6,397 nucleotides of DNA from Treponema sp. (GCA_031268125.1 JAIRXT010000243.1:1-6397), one strand, 5' to 3'; shown: positions 1 through 6,200, counted from the first letter of the stretch. Translations and numbers: made by a program. The notes: generated by a model from the sequence alone, not told the origin.

Positions 1-113
1 AAGGTAAAAAATGGTCAAATAGCTGCCGGTACGGTTATTTTTTTTGAATTTGGAACTGCTGATACCGCCGGGCCGTTTTCCGGCGATGCGGGCCGGTTAC
101 CGCTCCATCAGGC

Positions 114-142
114 TTGCGAATCCCTCTGTCCCTAATTATAAT
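114..142 (+). promoter_or_regulatory. sigma70-like promoter of the NYN-cold-shock gene
   Basis: A perfect -10 box TATAAT lies at 137-142. A -35-like TTGCGA (four of six consensus bases) lies at 114-119, with exactly 17 bases between them. Transcription would start near 149-150, only 2-3 bases before the ATG at 152. The ribosome-binding-like AAAGG at 143-147 would then be largely or wholly outside the mRNA. Either the transcript is nearly leaderless, or the box is coincidental and the gene is read from a promoter further upstream using that AAAGG. Box quality and spacing favour a real promoter. Confidence 0.5.
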
Positions 143-151
143 AAAGGCAAT

Positions 152-1108
152 ATGAATAATGCATTAACCAGTCTGGTTCGTATTGGTATTTTCTATGATG
201 GGTATTATTTTTACAAAGTAAGCAACTATTACAAGTACGAGCACCCCAGGAAGGCGCGGATAAGCATTTCCGGCCTGCATAATTTTATCCGGAACGAGTC
301 CGCCAAGATAAGCGGTACCGATTTCAAGCAATGCCAGATCGTGGAGGCCCATTACTTTAAGGGCCGGTCTTCCGCCAGGGAAATGGGAGAGAAGGTACAG
401 AGCGAGCGGATATTTGAAGATATTCTGATGCGGGAAAATATTATTACCCACTATCTGCCCCTGCGGAACGGGCCCAACAATATCCTGCAGGAAAAGGGCA
501 TTGACGTGTGGCTTGCCCTGGAAGCCTTTGAGATGACCATGTACAAGCATTTTGACATTATTGCGCTGGTGGTCTGCGACGGGGACTATGTTCCCCTGGT
601 CCGCAAGCTTAACACCCTGGGGACCCATGTAATGCTTATCAGCTGGGATTTTGATTATTACAGTGAAAGCGGCCGTCTGGAAAGCACCCGCACCTCCCAG
701 ACGCTGCTGGAAGAGGTGTACCATCCGGTCCACATGACCCAGGTTATCGAAGGCAGACATTCCGATGAATTTGCCAAAAATCTGTTTGTTATGGACCGGG
801 ATCACAGCATTTCTATCGGCGGTATTGCGGACGATAAACAGCTTGAGGAATCCTGTTCCGTGGAACTGGCCGCCGGCAGGGGAGACGCCCGGTATTCGAC
901 AATACTTAATCTTAAAGACGGTTACGGTTTTATCGAAGACAAGAGCTGTAATAATATATTTTTTCATTTTAGCACGGTGGAAAACGCCGATTTTAACGAT
1001 CTAAAACCGGGAATGAAGGTTAAATTTTTCCAGGAAGAAGACGAGGAACAGACCAGAATTTCGGCGGCTCCCCGTTTCCGGGCGACCAAGGTATTCCTGG
1101 CCAGTTGA
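152..1108 (+). CDS. NYN (LabA/DUF88-like) putative ribonuclease fused to a C-terminal cold-shock domain
   Basis: A protein of 318 residues, predicted cytoplasmic, with no signal peptide or membrane segment. Residues about 10-190 look like a NYN/PIN-like nuclease domain. The first strand is RIGIFYDGYYF with acidic D16. Next come GIDVWLALEA with D118, VVCDGDYVPLVRKL with D143 and D145, and SWDFD with D166/D168. These match the acidic metal-binding pattern of NYN domains, some of which are known RNases. Residues about 248-318 resemble a cold-shock OB fold: GYGFI (257-261) corresponds to RNP1 and NIFFHFS (268-274) to RNP2. The combination suggests an RNA-binding nuclease, which is inference. I chose ATG 152 because the NYN fold begins ten residues later. 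An in-frame TTG at 44 would add 36 residues with no ribosome-binding site and is less likely. The gene stands alone and converges with the lipoprotein gene. The RNA target is unknown. Confidence 0.85.
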   Translation: MNNALTSLVRIGIFYDGYYFYKVSNYYKYEHPRKARISISGLHNFIRNESAKISGTDFKQCQIVEAHYFKGRSSAREMGEKVQSERIFEDILMRENIITHYLPLRNGPNNILQEKGIDVWLALEAFEMTMYKHFDIIALVVCDGDYVPLVRKLNTLGTHVMLISWDFDYYSESGRLESTRTSQTLLEEVYHPVHMTQVIEGRHSDEFAKNLFVMDRDHSISIGGIADDKQLEESCSVELAAGRGDARYSTILNLKDGYGFIEDKSCNNIFFHFSTVENADFNDLKPGMKVKFFQEEDEEQTRISAAPRFRATKVFLAS

Positions 1109-1120
1109 GCCGCCGTTTTT
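1062..1120 (+). terminator. possible intrinsic terminator overlapping the stop of the NYN-CSD gene
   Basis: CGGCGGCTC (1062-1070) is perfectly complementary to GAGCCGCCG (1107-1115), which is followed directly by TTTTT at 1116-1120. The 9-bp GC-rich stem plus T-run fits a rho-independent terminator. The 36-base loop is long, but it contains a second small hairpin (CCCG 1071-1074 with CGGG 1079-1082). The structure includes the last codons and the TGA. Confidence 0.4.
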
Positions 1121-1139
1121 CCTTACGGAAGGCCCGTTC

Positions 1140-1877
1140 CTATGAACGGCCTTCGTCAACGCTGTTGTAGGCCGCCCGTTTCATGGCGTCTTCCACGCTG
1201 GAACGGAGCTCCTGCTGATCCCTGGTCTGGGCGGGTATGTTTTCCATTGCCCGGGAGATCTGTTCGTTCAAAAGCTGTTCGGGAATGGAATAAAGCACGT
1301 AGTAGTAATACTGTTCGTTTTCTGTTTTCTTCCCGCGGTCAATCGTGCGGAGTTTAACCCAGTATTCTTTCTCCCTGGCCAGGCCGTTAATCTCTACCCG
1401 TGAGAAGGCGGCCACCACTTCTTCCACAAAACTTCTGTTTTCCGCGGTGTTTTTGTCCCCCAGCTGTTCGCCGCCGAAATTGGCCTCCACGTAGTTGGTG
1501 ATCCGCCGGGCTACCGTACCCTGGACGTTAAAATTGTTCACCAGGGAACGCAGAAGTTCCAGGTTTTGGCCGACTCCGTAGTCAACGACGACGATTTTGC
1601 CTTCGAATTCGGGGAGTTTTTGCAGGGAAACCGTGTCGAAATCAATGGCCGACTGGACCCAGGCGGGAATCTCCGAACCGGTTACCGCTCCCTGGTAGTC
1701 CACCCGGATCCGCTCAATGTTGTTCGCCGTTTTTGGCGCTTCGGCGCCGGTTCCCTCGATAGTGCCGGCGGGGGCGCCGTTCCCGGCCGGAGAACCGGCG
1801 CAGGAAACCAGCGCCGCCAATGGCGCCAGGGCGCAAAAAATCCCCAAAAACCGGGCCGCATCCTTTGCTTTCATCAT
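1140..1877 (-). CDS. small putative lipoprotein, LPP20-like
   Basis: A protein of 245 residues with a lipoprotein signal: a charged start (K3, K5, R9), a hydrophobic stretch at about 10-24, and lipobox LVSC with the modified cysteine at C26. A flexible Gly/Ala/Pro-rich tether follows to about 52. The mature domain (about 53-245) contains IPAWV (70-74), KEYWVKL (170-176) and a tyrosine-rich strand YYYYVLYSI (190-198). That layout recalls LPP20-type lipoproteins (P-x-W near the start, a 'YWV' strand later), but the family call is tentative and the function unknown. It should be anchored in a membrane facing the periplasm or cell surface. The start is ATG ATG: AGGAG at 1882-1886 lies 4 bases from the first ATG and 7 from the second (1874), so the second may be used. 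It lies 75 bases downstream of the Crp gene on the same strand and may be co-transcribed. Confidence 0.75.
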   Translation of the reverse strand: MMKAKDAARFLGIFCALAPLAALVSCAGSPAGNGAPAGTIEGTGAEAPKTANNIERIRVDYQGAVTGSEIPAWVQSAIDFDTVSLQKLPEFEGKIVVVDYGVGQNLELLRSLVNNFNVQGTVARRITNYVEANFGGEQLGDKNTAENRSFVEEVVAAFSRVEINGLAREKEYWVKLRTIDRGKKTENEQYYYYVLYSIPEQLLNEQISRAMENIPAQTRDQQELRSSVEDAMKRAAYNSVDEGRS

Positions 1878-1901
1878 AATGCTCCTGTAATAGCTAAAAT
1901 T

Positions 1902-1918
1902 CCAAACCCAGGGTTTGG
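1902..1918. repeat. perfect 17-bp palindrome between the crp-like and lipoprotein genes
   Basis: CCAAACCC (1902-1909) and GGGTTTGG (1911-1918) are perfect inverted repeats around a single central base. Read on the minus strand, the hairpin (7-bp stem, 3-base loop) comes after the Crp stop and is followed by AATTTT. It could be a weak terminator or attenuator for the upstream pair. The compact symmetry also suits a dimeric regulator's operator in front of the lipoprotein gene. The sequence alone does not decide. No convincing -35/-10 pair is visible in this gap. Confidence 0.55.
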
Positions 1919-1952
1919 CTGCAACAAATATAGCAGTCCCGCAGATTCATTA

Positions 1953-2594
1953 TTATGTTTTATTCCTTCTGGAATTAACAAAGCGGGAAAAATCGTTGAT
2001 GTTTTTAATTATAATTTTATTGGTATGTATTTCAAGCCGGTGCTGGGACGCAAAGTGCTGCAGAATATCGCGGGTTTCTTTGGCATTCATCCCCGCCCAT
2101 TGGGCAATACTGTCCACCGTGGATTCAAATTCCCTTTTTTCGGTGGATTTGTCAATATTGGGTTGGGTTTCGTCAAATGTCAAAAATACATCGGCAATTT
2201 TTGCCTGGGGATCGTTCAAAACAAGGGTCATAAAGCGCCGTTTGGCGTCATAGATCCGTTTGCAGAACATCCGCAGGACCCGCAGGGCAATTTGGGGATT
2301 CCCCAAAAGCAGGACCTCGAAATTTCTGGCGTTAAATTCCAGTACCTGCACATCGTCCAGGGCAATGGCGGTGGCAGAGCGGGGGGAATTTTCAAGAATC
2401 GCCATTTCACCGAACATATCCGGGGGCCCTATGATATCCAGGGTTTTTTCAAAATCGCCGATAATTTTTACCAGGCGGACCCGGCCGGATTGAATCACGT
2501 AAAAATCACCGCCGGGTTCAAATTCGGAAAAAATTATCTCCCCCTGTTTGAATGTTTTGGCAAAACGCTCAAAGGACTCTACAACATTGGACAC
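1953..2594 (-). CDS. Crp/Fnr-family transcriptional regulator
   Basis: A protein of 213 residues, the usual length for the Crp/Fnr family. Residues about 8-110 form a cyclic-nucleotide-binding beta-roll. The phosphate-binding cassette FGEMAILENSPRSATA (61-76) keeps E63, R72 and S73, the positions that contact cAMP in E. coli CRP, so binding of a cyclic nucleotide is plausible. A dimerisation helix follows at about 100-135. A C-terminal winged helix-turn-helix spans about 155-205 (DSIAQWAGMNAKETRDIL, then NKIIIKNI as the wing). The recognition helix differs from E. coli CRP, so a different DNA site is likely. Translation starts at GTG (2594-2592), one base after the TAA of the upstream cNMP-TPR gene. 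The GGGGGA at 2605-2600 in the end of that gene acts as ribosome-binding site, so the two are probably translationally coupled. I recall a similar pair in T. pallidum but could not check it. Confidence 0.9.
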   Translation of the reverse strand: MSNVVESFERFAKTFKQGEIIFSEFEPGGDFYVIQSGRVRLVKIIGDFEKTLDIIGPPDMFGEMAILENSPRSATAIALDDVQVLEFNARNFEVLLLGNPQIALRVLRMFCKRIYDAKRRFMTLVLNDPQAKIADVFLTFDETQPNIDKSTEKREFESTVDSIAQWAGMNAKETRDILQHFASQHRLEIHTNKIIIKNINDFSRFVNSRRNKT

Positions 2595-2595
2595 G

Positions 2596-3561
2596 TTATT
2601 CCCCCAGGTCTTTGAGGGCGCGTTTTGTCATAGCCTCGATTTTGTCCCCTTCCGGGGCGGGCATGGCCAGGACCTTTTTATAAAAGGCGGCGGCCCGGTC
2701 CTTTTTTTCCAGATGTTCATTGGCCCGGCCGATAAAAAACACCGTTTCCCGCAGATTGGGGTGCTGGGGATACCGGCCCAGCATGCCGGTATAGTACTGG
2801 ATACACTCCGCAAATTTTTTAAGGGTGTAGAGGCAGCGGCCAATCTCAAAGGCGCTTTTTGCCGCCCATTCGCTTGCCGGGTACTTTTCTTCAACCTGCT
2901 TAAACGCCAGGTAGGCATTCTGGTACTTTTCATCTTTTATCAGGTTCAGGGCGTTGTGGTAGGCGCCGGCGGCGGTTTCCGCCGGCTGAGAAGCCGCCGG
3001 CTGGGAAGACGGCTGATTGCCGCCTTCACCGCCGGAAGCACGTTCCGCCGCTTCCAGGCGGGCCGTTACGGCGGCGCTGTTTTTCCCCGAAGGGTAGTAG
3101 GCCAGGTAACGGTTAAAGATATACTTGGCATACGTGTAGCGTTTTTGTTTAAAATAATACTCTCCTACGCTGAACAGCCCTGCCTCGGGGTTCTGTTCGC
3201 CGGTTTTTAGCAAAACGGTAAGCTGACGGTGGACCTGCCGCAGTTGAGTAGAAAAAACGGTCAACATTTTCATGACGATCCGGGTATTGGCCGCGGCGAA
3301 CTGTTCAAATTCGGGAATCGAAAAGGCCATGATCGTGGAATCCTTGAGGCATATAGCGTTTTCTTCCCGGGCGTAGCGGCCCAGAGCGGACTTTACCCCG
3401 AAAAATTCCCCCTGTTGTACCATATCGCGCATATCGGCTCCGTTTTCCATGTCCTGGTAGACCAAGTTTACCATGCCGTTTTGAAGGATAAGTACCCTGT
3501 CCGCCGGATCTCCCTTACAGTAGATGACCGATCCTGCCCGGAACTGAAAGATCTTTGGCAT
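2596..3561 (-). CDS. cyclic-nucleotide-binding-like domain protein with C-terminal TPR repeats
   Basis: A protein of 321 residues without signal peptide or helix-turn-helix. Residues about 5-90 have the cNMP-binding fold (FRAGSVIYCKGDPADRVLIL, then FFGVKSALGRYAREENA at 53-69). Against the Crp cassette the conserved Glu after Gly is V56 and the Ser after Arg is E66; only R65 remains. Canonical cAMP binding is therefore doubtful. A helical segment (about 92-120) leads to one TPR-like unit (about 127-157). Next is a low-complexity Gly/Gln/Ser/Pro/Ala linker (about 174-198), then about three more TPR-like units (199-321) resembling the YbgF/CpoB type. TPRs usually bind proteins, so this may be a scaffold or sensor acting with the Crp protein one base downstream. 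The start ATG has only a distant AAGG (3576-3573, 11 bases away), but no better start lies nearby. First gene of the leftward cluster. Confidence 0.85.
   Translation of the reverse strand: MPKIFQFRAGSVIYCKGDPADRVLILQNGMVNLVYQDMENGADMRDMVQQGEFFGVKSALGRYAREENAICLKDSTIMAFSIPEFEQFAAANTRIVMKMLTVFSTQLRQVHRQLTVLLKTGEQNPEAGLFSVGEYYFKQKRYTYAKYIFNRYLAYYPSGKNSAAVTARLEAAERASGGEGGNQPSSQPAASQPAETAAGAYHNALNLIKDEKYQNAYLAFKQVEEKYPASEWAAKSAFEIGRCLYTLKKFAECIQYYTGMLGRYPQHPNLRETVFFIGRANEHLEKKDRAAAFYKKVLAMPAPEGDKIEAMTKRALKDLGE
2979..3008 (-). repeat. 15-bp tandem repeat encoding SQPAA/SQPAE in the linker
   Basis: Two adjacent 15-base units at 2979-2993 and 2994-3008 differ at one base. A decayed partial third unit follows at about 3009-3019. 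The unit is five codons, so each copy adds SQPA(A/E) to the Ser/Gln/Pro/Ala linker between the first TPR-like unit and the C-terminal TPR block without changing frame. The linker is probably disordered and tolerant of copy-number change. Confidence 0.7.
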
Positions 3562-3653
3562 GGGCGATGCTACCTTTTTTCCCCGCCGGGGGAAAAGACA
3601 ATTCCGTTTTTCGATGAGGACACCGTTATCATTCCTTGCGTTTTAGGCCCATA
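3562..3653. promoter_or_regulatory. divergent intergenic region between the crp operon and the PHP gene
   Basis: These 92 bases separate two divergent genes and must hold promoters for both, unless transcription comes from elsewhere. For the rightward gene, TATCAT at 3627-3632 is a possible -10 box with no good -35; AGG at 3645-3647 would be the ribosome-binding site for ATG 3654. For the leftward operon I see no convincing promoter. The main feature is the hairpin at 3577-3596. Confidence 0.35.
3577..3596. repeat. perfect 8-bp hairpin in the leader of the crp operon
   Basis: TTTTCCCC (3577-3584) and GGGGAAAA (3589-3596) pair perfectly around a GCCG loop. One G-T wobble and one further A-T pair can extend it outward. 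The T-run lies on the 5' arm and the A-run on the 3' arm in both directions, so it is not a standard intrinsic terminator. On the leftward mRNA the base of the stem reaches the AAGG (3576-3573) ahead of the cNMP-TPR start, so it could affect ribosome access, or act as a DNA operator. Confidence 0.5.
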
Positions 3654-4544
3654 ATGGTTGTGATGATAGACCTGCATACCCATTCAAACGCATCAGACGG
3701 CAGCATGAGCCCCGCTTTACTTGTCAGAGAAGCGGCCCGCCTTGGAATCTCTGCGATAGCCCTTACGGATCATGATAGCATTAAGGGGCTGTCCTTTGCA
3801 AGAAATGAAGCGGAGGCGCTGGGGGTCCGTTTTATTCCGGGAATCGAGATCGAGATAAACCATCCTTGTCCGGGCCAGTTCCACCTGCTGGGCCTGGGGA
3901 TCAGCCGGCCAAGCCCCGCGTTCCTTGAAGCGGTGGGAAAACTTTCCCGGCTGCGGGAGGAGCGGAACCGGGAGATCCTGGACCGGATGAACTGGATAGG
4001 GGTGGAAGCCGGTTGGGAGGAACTGCTGCAACTGTGCCGGGGGACCGGCGCGGAGGGGGAAGACTGCAACCCGGCCCCTTCGATAGGGCGGCCCCACTTT
4101 GCCGCCCTGTTGATCAAACGGGGGATCGTAAAAAACGGCGAACAGGCCTTTGCCCGCTATCTGGCGCCGGGGAAACCCCTCTATGTTCCCAAGGCGGGGC
4201 TGGACTTTGACCAGGCCCAGGCCGTGATCCGGGAATCCGGCGGCCTGGCGGTGCTGGCCCACCCCATGTCCCTCTATGTGTCCCTGGGCCGGCTCCCGGT
4301 CCTGCTGGGGGACCTGAAAGACCAGGGATTGGCGGGTATTGAAGCATGGCACCCCGCTGCCAAACCGCGGGAATGCCGCCGCCTGGAAGAAATGGCCCGG
4401 AAACTGGGGCTCTGCGTTACCGCCGGCAGCGACTTCCACGGCGCGGCGCGGCCTAACCGCAGTCTGGGCCATAGCTGCGCCGGCCGGGTAATCGAAGATT
4501 CGCTGCTGGAAGCCATCCCGGAACTGGCCCCCTGTAAAGGCTAA
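3654..4544 (+). CDS. PHP-domain phosphoesterase, YciV/TrpH (RNase AM) type
   Basis: A protein of 296 residues, close to the roughly 290 of E. coli YciV, which is reported to be a 5'-3' exoribonuclease that trims rRNA 5' ends. The PHP metal-binding residues are all visible: DLHTHS (H8, H10), SDG (D15), TDHD (D39, H40), GIEIE (E65), H77, RPHFA (H148), LAHP (H203), EAWH (H233) and GSDFHG (D260, H262). The block IGRPHFAALLIKRGIVKN followed by FARYL is typical of this subfamily rather than of histidinol phosphatases or polymerase PHP domains. It should be a cytoplasmic metal-dependent hydrolase of RNA or oligonucleotide 5' ends. I chose ATG 3654 because AGG (3645-3647) lies six bases upstream; ATG 3663 and TTG 3636 are alternatives. 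An extended loop at about 130-143 (GTGAEGEDCNPAP) is slightly unusual. Divergent from the crp operon and convergent with comM. Confidence 0.88.
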   Translation: MVVMIDLHTHSNASDGSMSPALLVREAARLGISAIALTDHDSIKGLSFARNEAEALGVRFIPGIEIEINHPCPGQFHLLGLGISRPSPAFLEAVGKLSRLREERNREILDRMNWIGVEAGWEELLQLCRGTGAEGEDCNPAPSIGRPHFAALLIKRGIVKNGEQAFARYLAPGKPLYVPKAGLDFDQAQAVIRESGGLAVLAHPMSLYVSLGRLPVLLGDLKDQGLAGIEAWHPAAKPRECRRLEEMARKLGLCVTAGSDFHGAARPNRSLGHSCAGRVIEDSLLEAIPELAPCKG

Positions 4545-4586
4545 ATGAAGCGGAATGCCTTCCGGGGCGGGGCTTTGCCCCAGGCG
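4545..4586. other. convergent gap with short GC-rich hairpins
   Basis: The 42 bases between the stops of the PHP gene and comM contain GGGGC-TTT-GCCCC (4569-4581), a 5-bp GC stem. The weak GGAA-TGCC-TTCC (4552-4563) also lies here, and AGGC-GTTA-GCCT (4582-4593) runs into the comM stop. None is followed by a T-run in either direction, so they are poor intrinsic terminators, though they may still pause or stabilise transcript ends. Confidence 0.3.
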
Positions 4587-6200
4587 TTAGCCTGCCGCGG
4601 GGACCCCCAGGATATCGTAGGGGTCCTCCCCTAAGCGGCGGTGTTCCACCGCTTCCAGTATCTGAACCGTGTCGATGCTGTCCCGGCCTTCCAGATCGGC
4701 AATGGTCCGGGCCAGGCGGAGTATGCCGTGGTAGGCCCGGCCGGAGAGGGCCAGCTTGGATACGGCGGTTTTCAGGGCCTGTTCCCCCCGGCCGGAAAGG
4801 GGGCAGCACGATTCCACCAGCCCCGCCGGGAGCCGGGCGTTGCGGCGGGGCCGCCCCGGCAGCCTGCCCTGCCGTTCCCGCTGTATTTCCACCGCCCGGC
4901 CGATCCGCAGGGCGATCGCCGCGCTGTTTTCTCCGGGGCTTCCCGTCATTTCCGTTAGATCGGGGGGGATCACCGGGACCCGCAGTTCGATGCGGTCCAG
5001 CAGAGCGGAGCCCAGACGGCGCCAGTAGCGGTTCACCTCTTCGGGGCTGCAGAGACACTCGCCGGGCGTGCTGCCGGCCCCTCCCGTGCCGAGCCTGCCG
5101 CAGGGGCAGGGGTTGGCGGCCATGATCAGCTGGAAAGCAGCGGGAAGCCGGACCGAGGCTTCCGCCCGGGAGATCGTGATTACCTGGTCTTCCAGGGGTT
5201 CCCGCAGGGCCTGGAGTACGGTGGAGCGGAATTCCGGGGCCTCGTCCAGGAACAGAACCCCCAGGTGGGCCAGGCTTATTTCCCCGGGCCGCACCGTTCT
5301 GCCGCCCCCCAGGATGCCTTCGGCGCTGGCGGAATGGTGGGGGGAGCGGAAGGGAGGGCAGGTAATAAGGCCGAAATCCTCGTTCCCCCGGGATTTTCCG
5401 TCAAAACACCCCGCTAGGCTGTAGAGCCGGGTTACCTCCACCGCTTCTTCACTGGTCAGGCCGGCCATGATTCCGGGGAGACGCCGGGCCAGCATGGTTT
5501 TACCGGCTCCGGGGGGGCCAAAGACCAGCAGGTTATGCCCCCCGGCGGCGGCTATCTCCAGGGCCCGCTTGCAGCGGTCCTGGCCCCGTACATCGGAAAA
5601 ATCCCCCCACACAAAAGCCCCGTCGGCTTCCCCCCGCCCGGCGGAATCCTCCGGCGGGAAAGCCGTAACCGGCAGAATTCCGTTTTCCGAACGGGCCACC
5701 AGGGTATGCAGGGCTTCCCCCAGGGTGGCGGCCGCGGCTACCCGGACCGAATCGTATTCCCGTGCCAGGATCTGCGCCTCCCCGGCGTTTTCCCAGGGGA
5801 CGATAAAGTCCCGGATACCCTCCCCAATCCCCGCGGCCAGCGCCGCCAGAACCCCCCGCACGGGCCGCACCCTGCCGGAAAGTTCCAGTTCCCCCAGGAC
5901 CATCAGGGCCGCATCGTGGGGAACCAGCCCGTCGGCGGACATTACCGCCAGGGCGATGGGCAGGTCCAGGGCGGCGCCGTCCTTCCGCAGCCCCGCAGGG
6001 GCCAGGTTGATAAGGACCCGGTCCTGCGGGAACCGGTATCCCGAATTGCGGAAGGCCGCCCGGACCCGTTCCCGGGCTTCCCGGACAGCTCCCTCCGCCA
6101 GTCCGGTAATATCGATTCCCGGAATCCCCCGCCGTATGTCCACTTCCACCCTGATTACGATTCCCGAAGCCCCAAAGGGCGCATAGCTGAATATTTGCAT
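4587..6200 (-). CDS. comM: YifB/ComM family AAA+ ATPase (Mg-chelatase-like)
   Basis: A complete protein of 537 residues, near the family's roughly 500. The N-terminal Lon-like ChlI domain covers about 1-170 (DITGLAEGAVREARERVRAA, then NLAPAGLRKDGAALDLPIA). The AAA+ core has Walker A GPPGAGKT (228-235, K234), the family signature FRSPHHSAS (284-292), Walker B VLFLDE (315-320, D319/E320), ANPCPCG (362-368) with CLC (382-384) as a likely cysteine cluster, and LLDRIEL (400-406). A C-terminal Mg-chelatase domain follows (about 435-530). In Vibrio and other naturally transformable bacteria ComM is a hexameric helicase that extends branch migration during integration of transforming DNA; orthologues also occur widely in species not known to be competent. 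ATG 6200 is clear: AGGAG (6212-6208) lies seven bases upstream and the family N-terminus MQIFSYAPFG begins there. The open frame continues 58 codons further to a TTG with no family similarity. Transcribed alone, convergent with the PHP gene. Confidence 0.93.
   Translation of the reverse strand: MQIFSYAPFGASGIVIRVEVDIRRGIPGIDITGLAEGAVREARERVRAAFRNSGYRFPQDRVLINLAPAGLRKDGAALDLPIALAVMSADGLVPHDAALMVLGELELSGRVRPVRGVLAALAAGIGEGIRDFIVPWENAGEAQILAREYDSVRVAAAATLGEALHTLVARSENGILPVTAFPPEDSAGRGEADGAFVWGDFSDVRGQDRCKRALEIAAAGGHNLLVFGPPGAGKTMLARRLPGIMAGLTSEEAVEVTRLYSLAGCFDGKSRGNEDFGLITCPPFRSPHHSASAEGILGGGRTVRPGEISLAHLGVLFLDEAPEFRSTVLQALREPLEDQVITISRAEASVRLPAAFQLIMAANPCPCGRLGTGGAGSTPGECLCSPEEVNRYWRRLGSALLDRIELRVPVIPPDLTEMTGSPGENSAAIALRIGRAVEIQRERQGRLPGRPRRNARLPAGLVESCCPLSGRGEQALKTAVSKLALSGRAYHGILRLARTIADLEGRDSIDTVQILEAVEHRRLGEDPYDILGVPAAG

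Noticed and set aside
1..135. Open frame from the window edge to a TAA at 133-135 (44 codons, plus strand), possibly the end of an upstream gene
   Set aside because: Too short to distinguish from chance, and the translated tail has no recognisable motif; extending the sequence to the left would settle it.
44..151. 36-residue N-terminal extension of the NYN-CSD protein from a TTG
   Set aside because: No ribosome-binding site, the NYN fold starts after ATG 152, and the promoter at 114-142 lies inside the extension.
164..967. Long open frame antisense to the NYN-CSD gene
   Set aside because: No domain similarity; it is a shadow of a gene whose own frame has clear domain motifs.
1566..2615. 349-codon plus-strand open frame across the lipoprotein and crp genes
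   Set aside because: It runs antisense to two well-supported genes, has no recognisable domain, and shows odd Gly/Phe/Asn-rich composition typical of a shadow frame.
4569..4581. GGGGC-TTT-GCCCC hairpin as a bidirectional terminator
   Set aside because: Only a 5-bp stem with no T-run on either strand, so it is listed only as a hairpin in the convergent gap.
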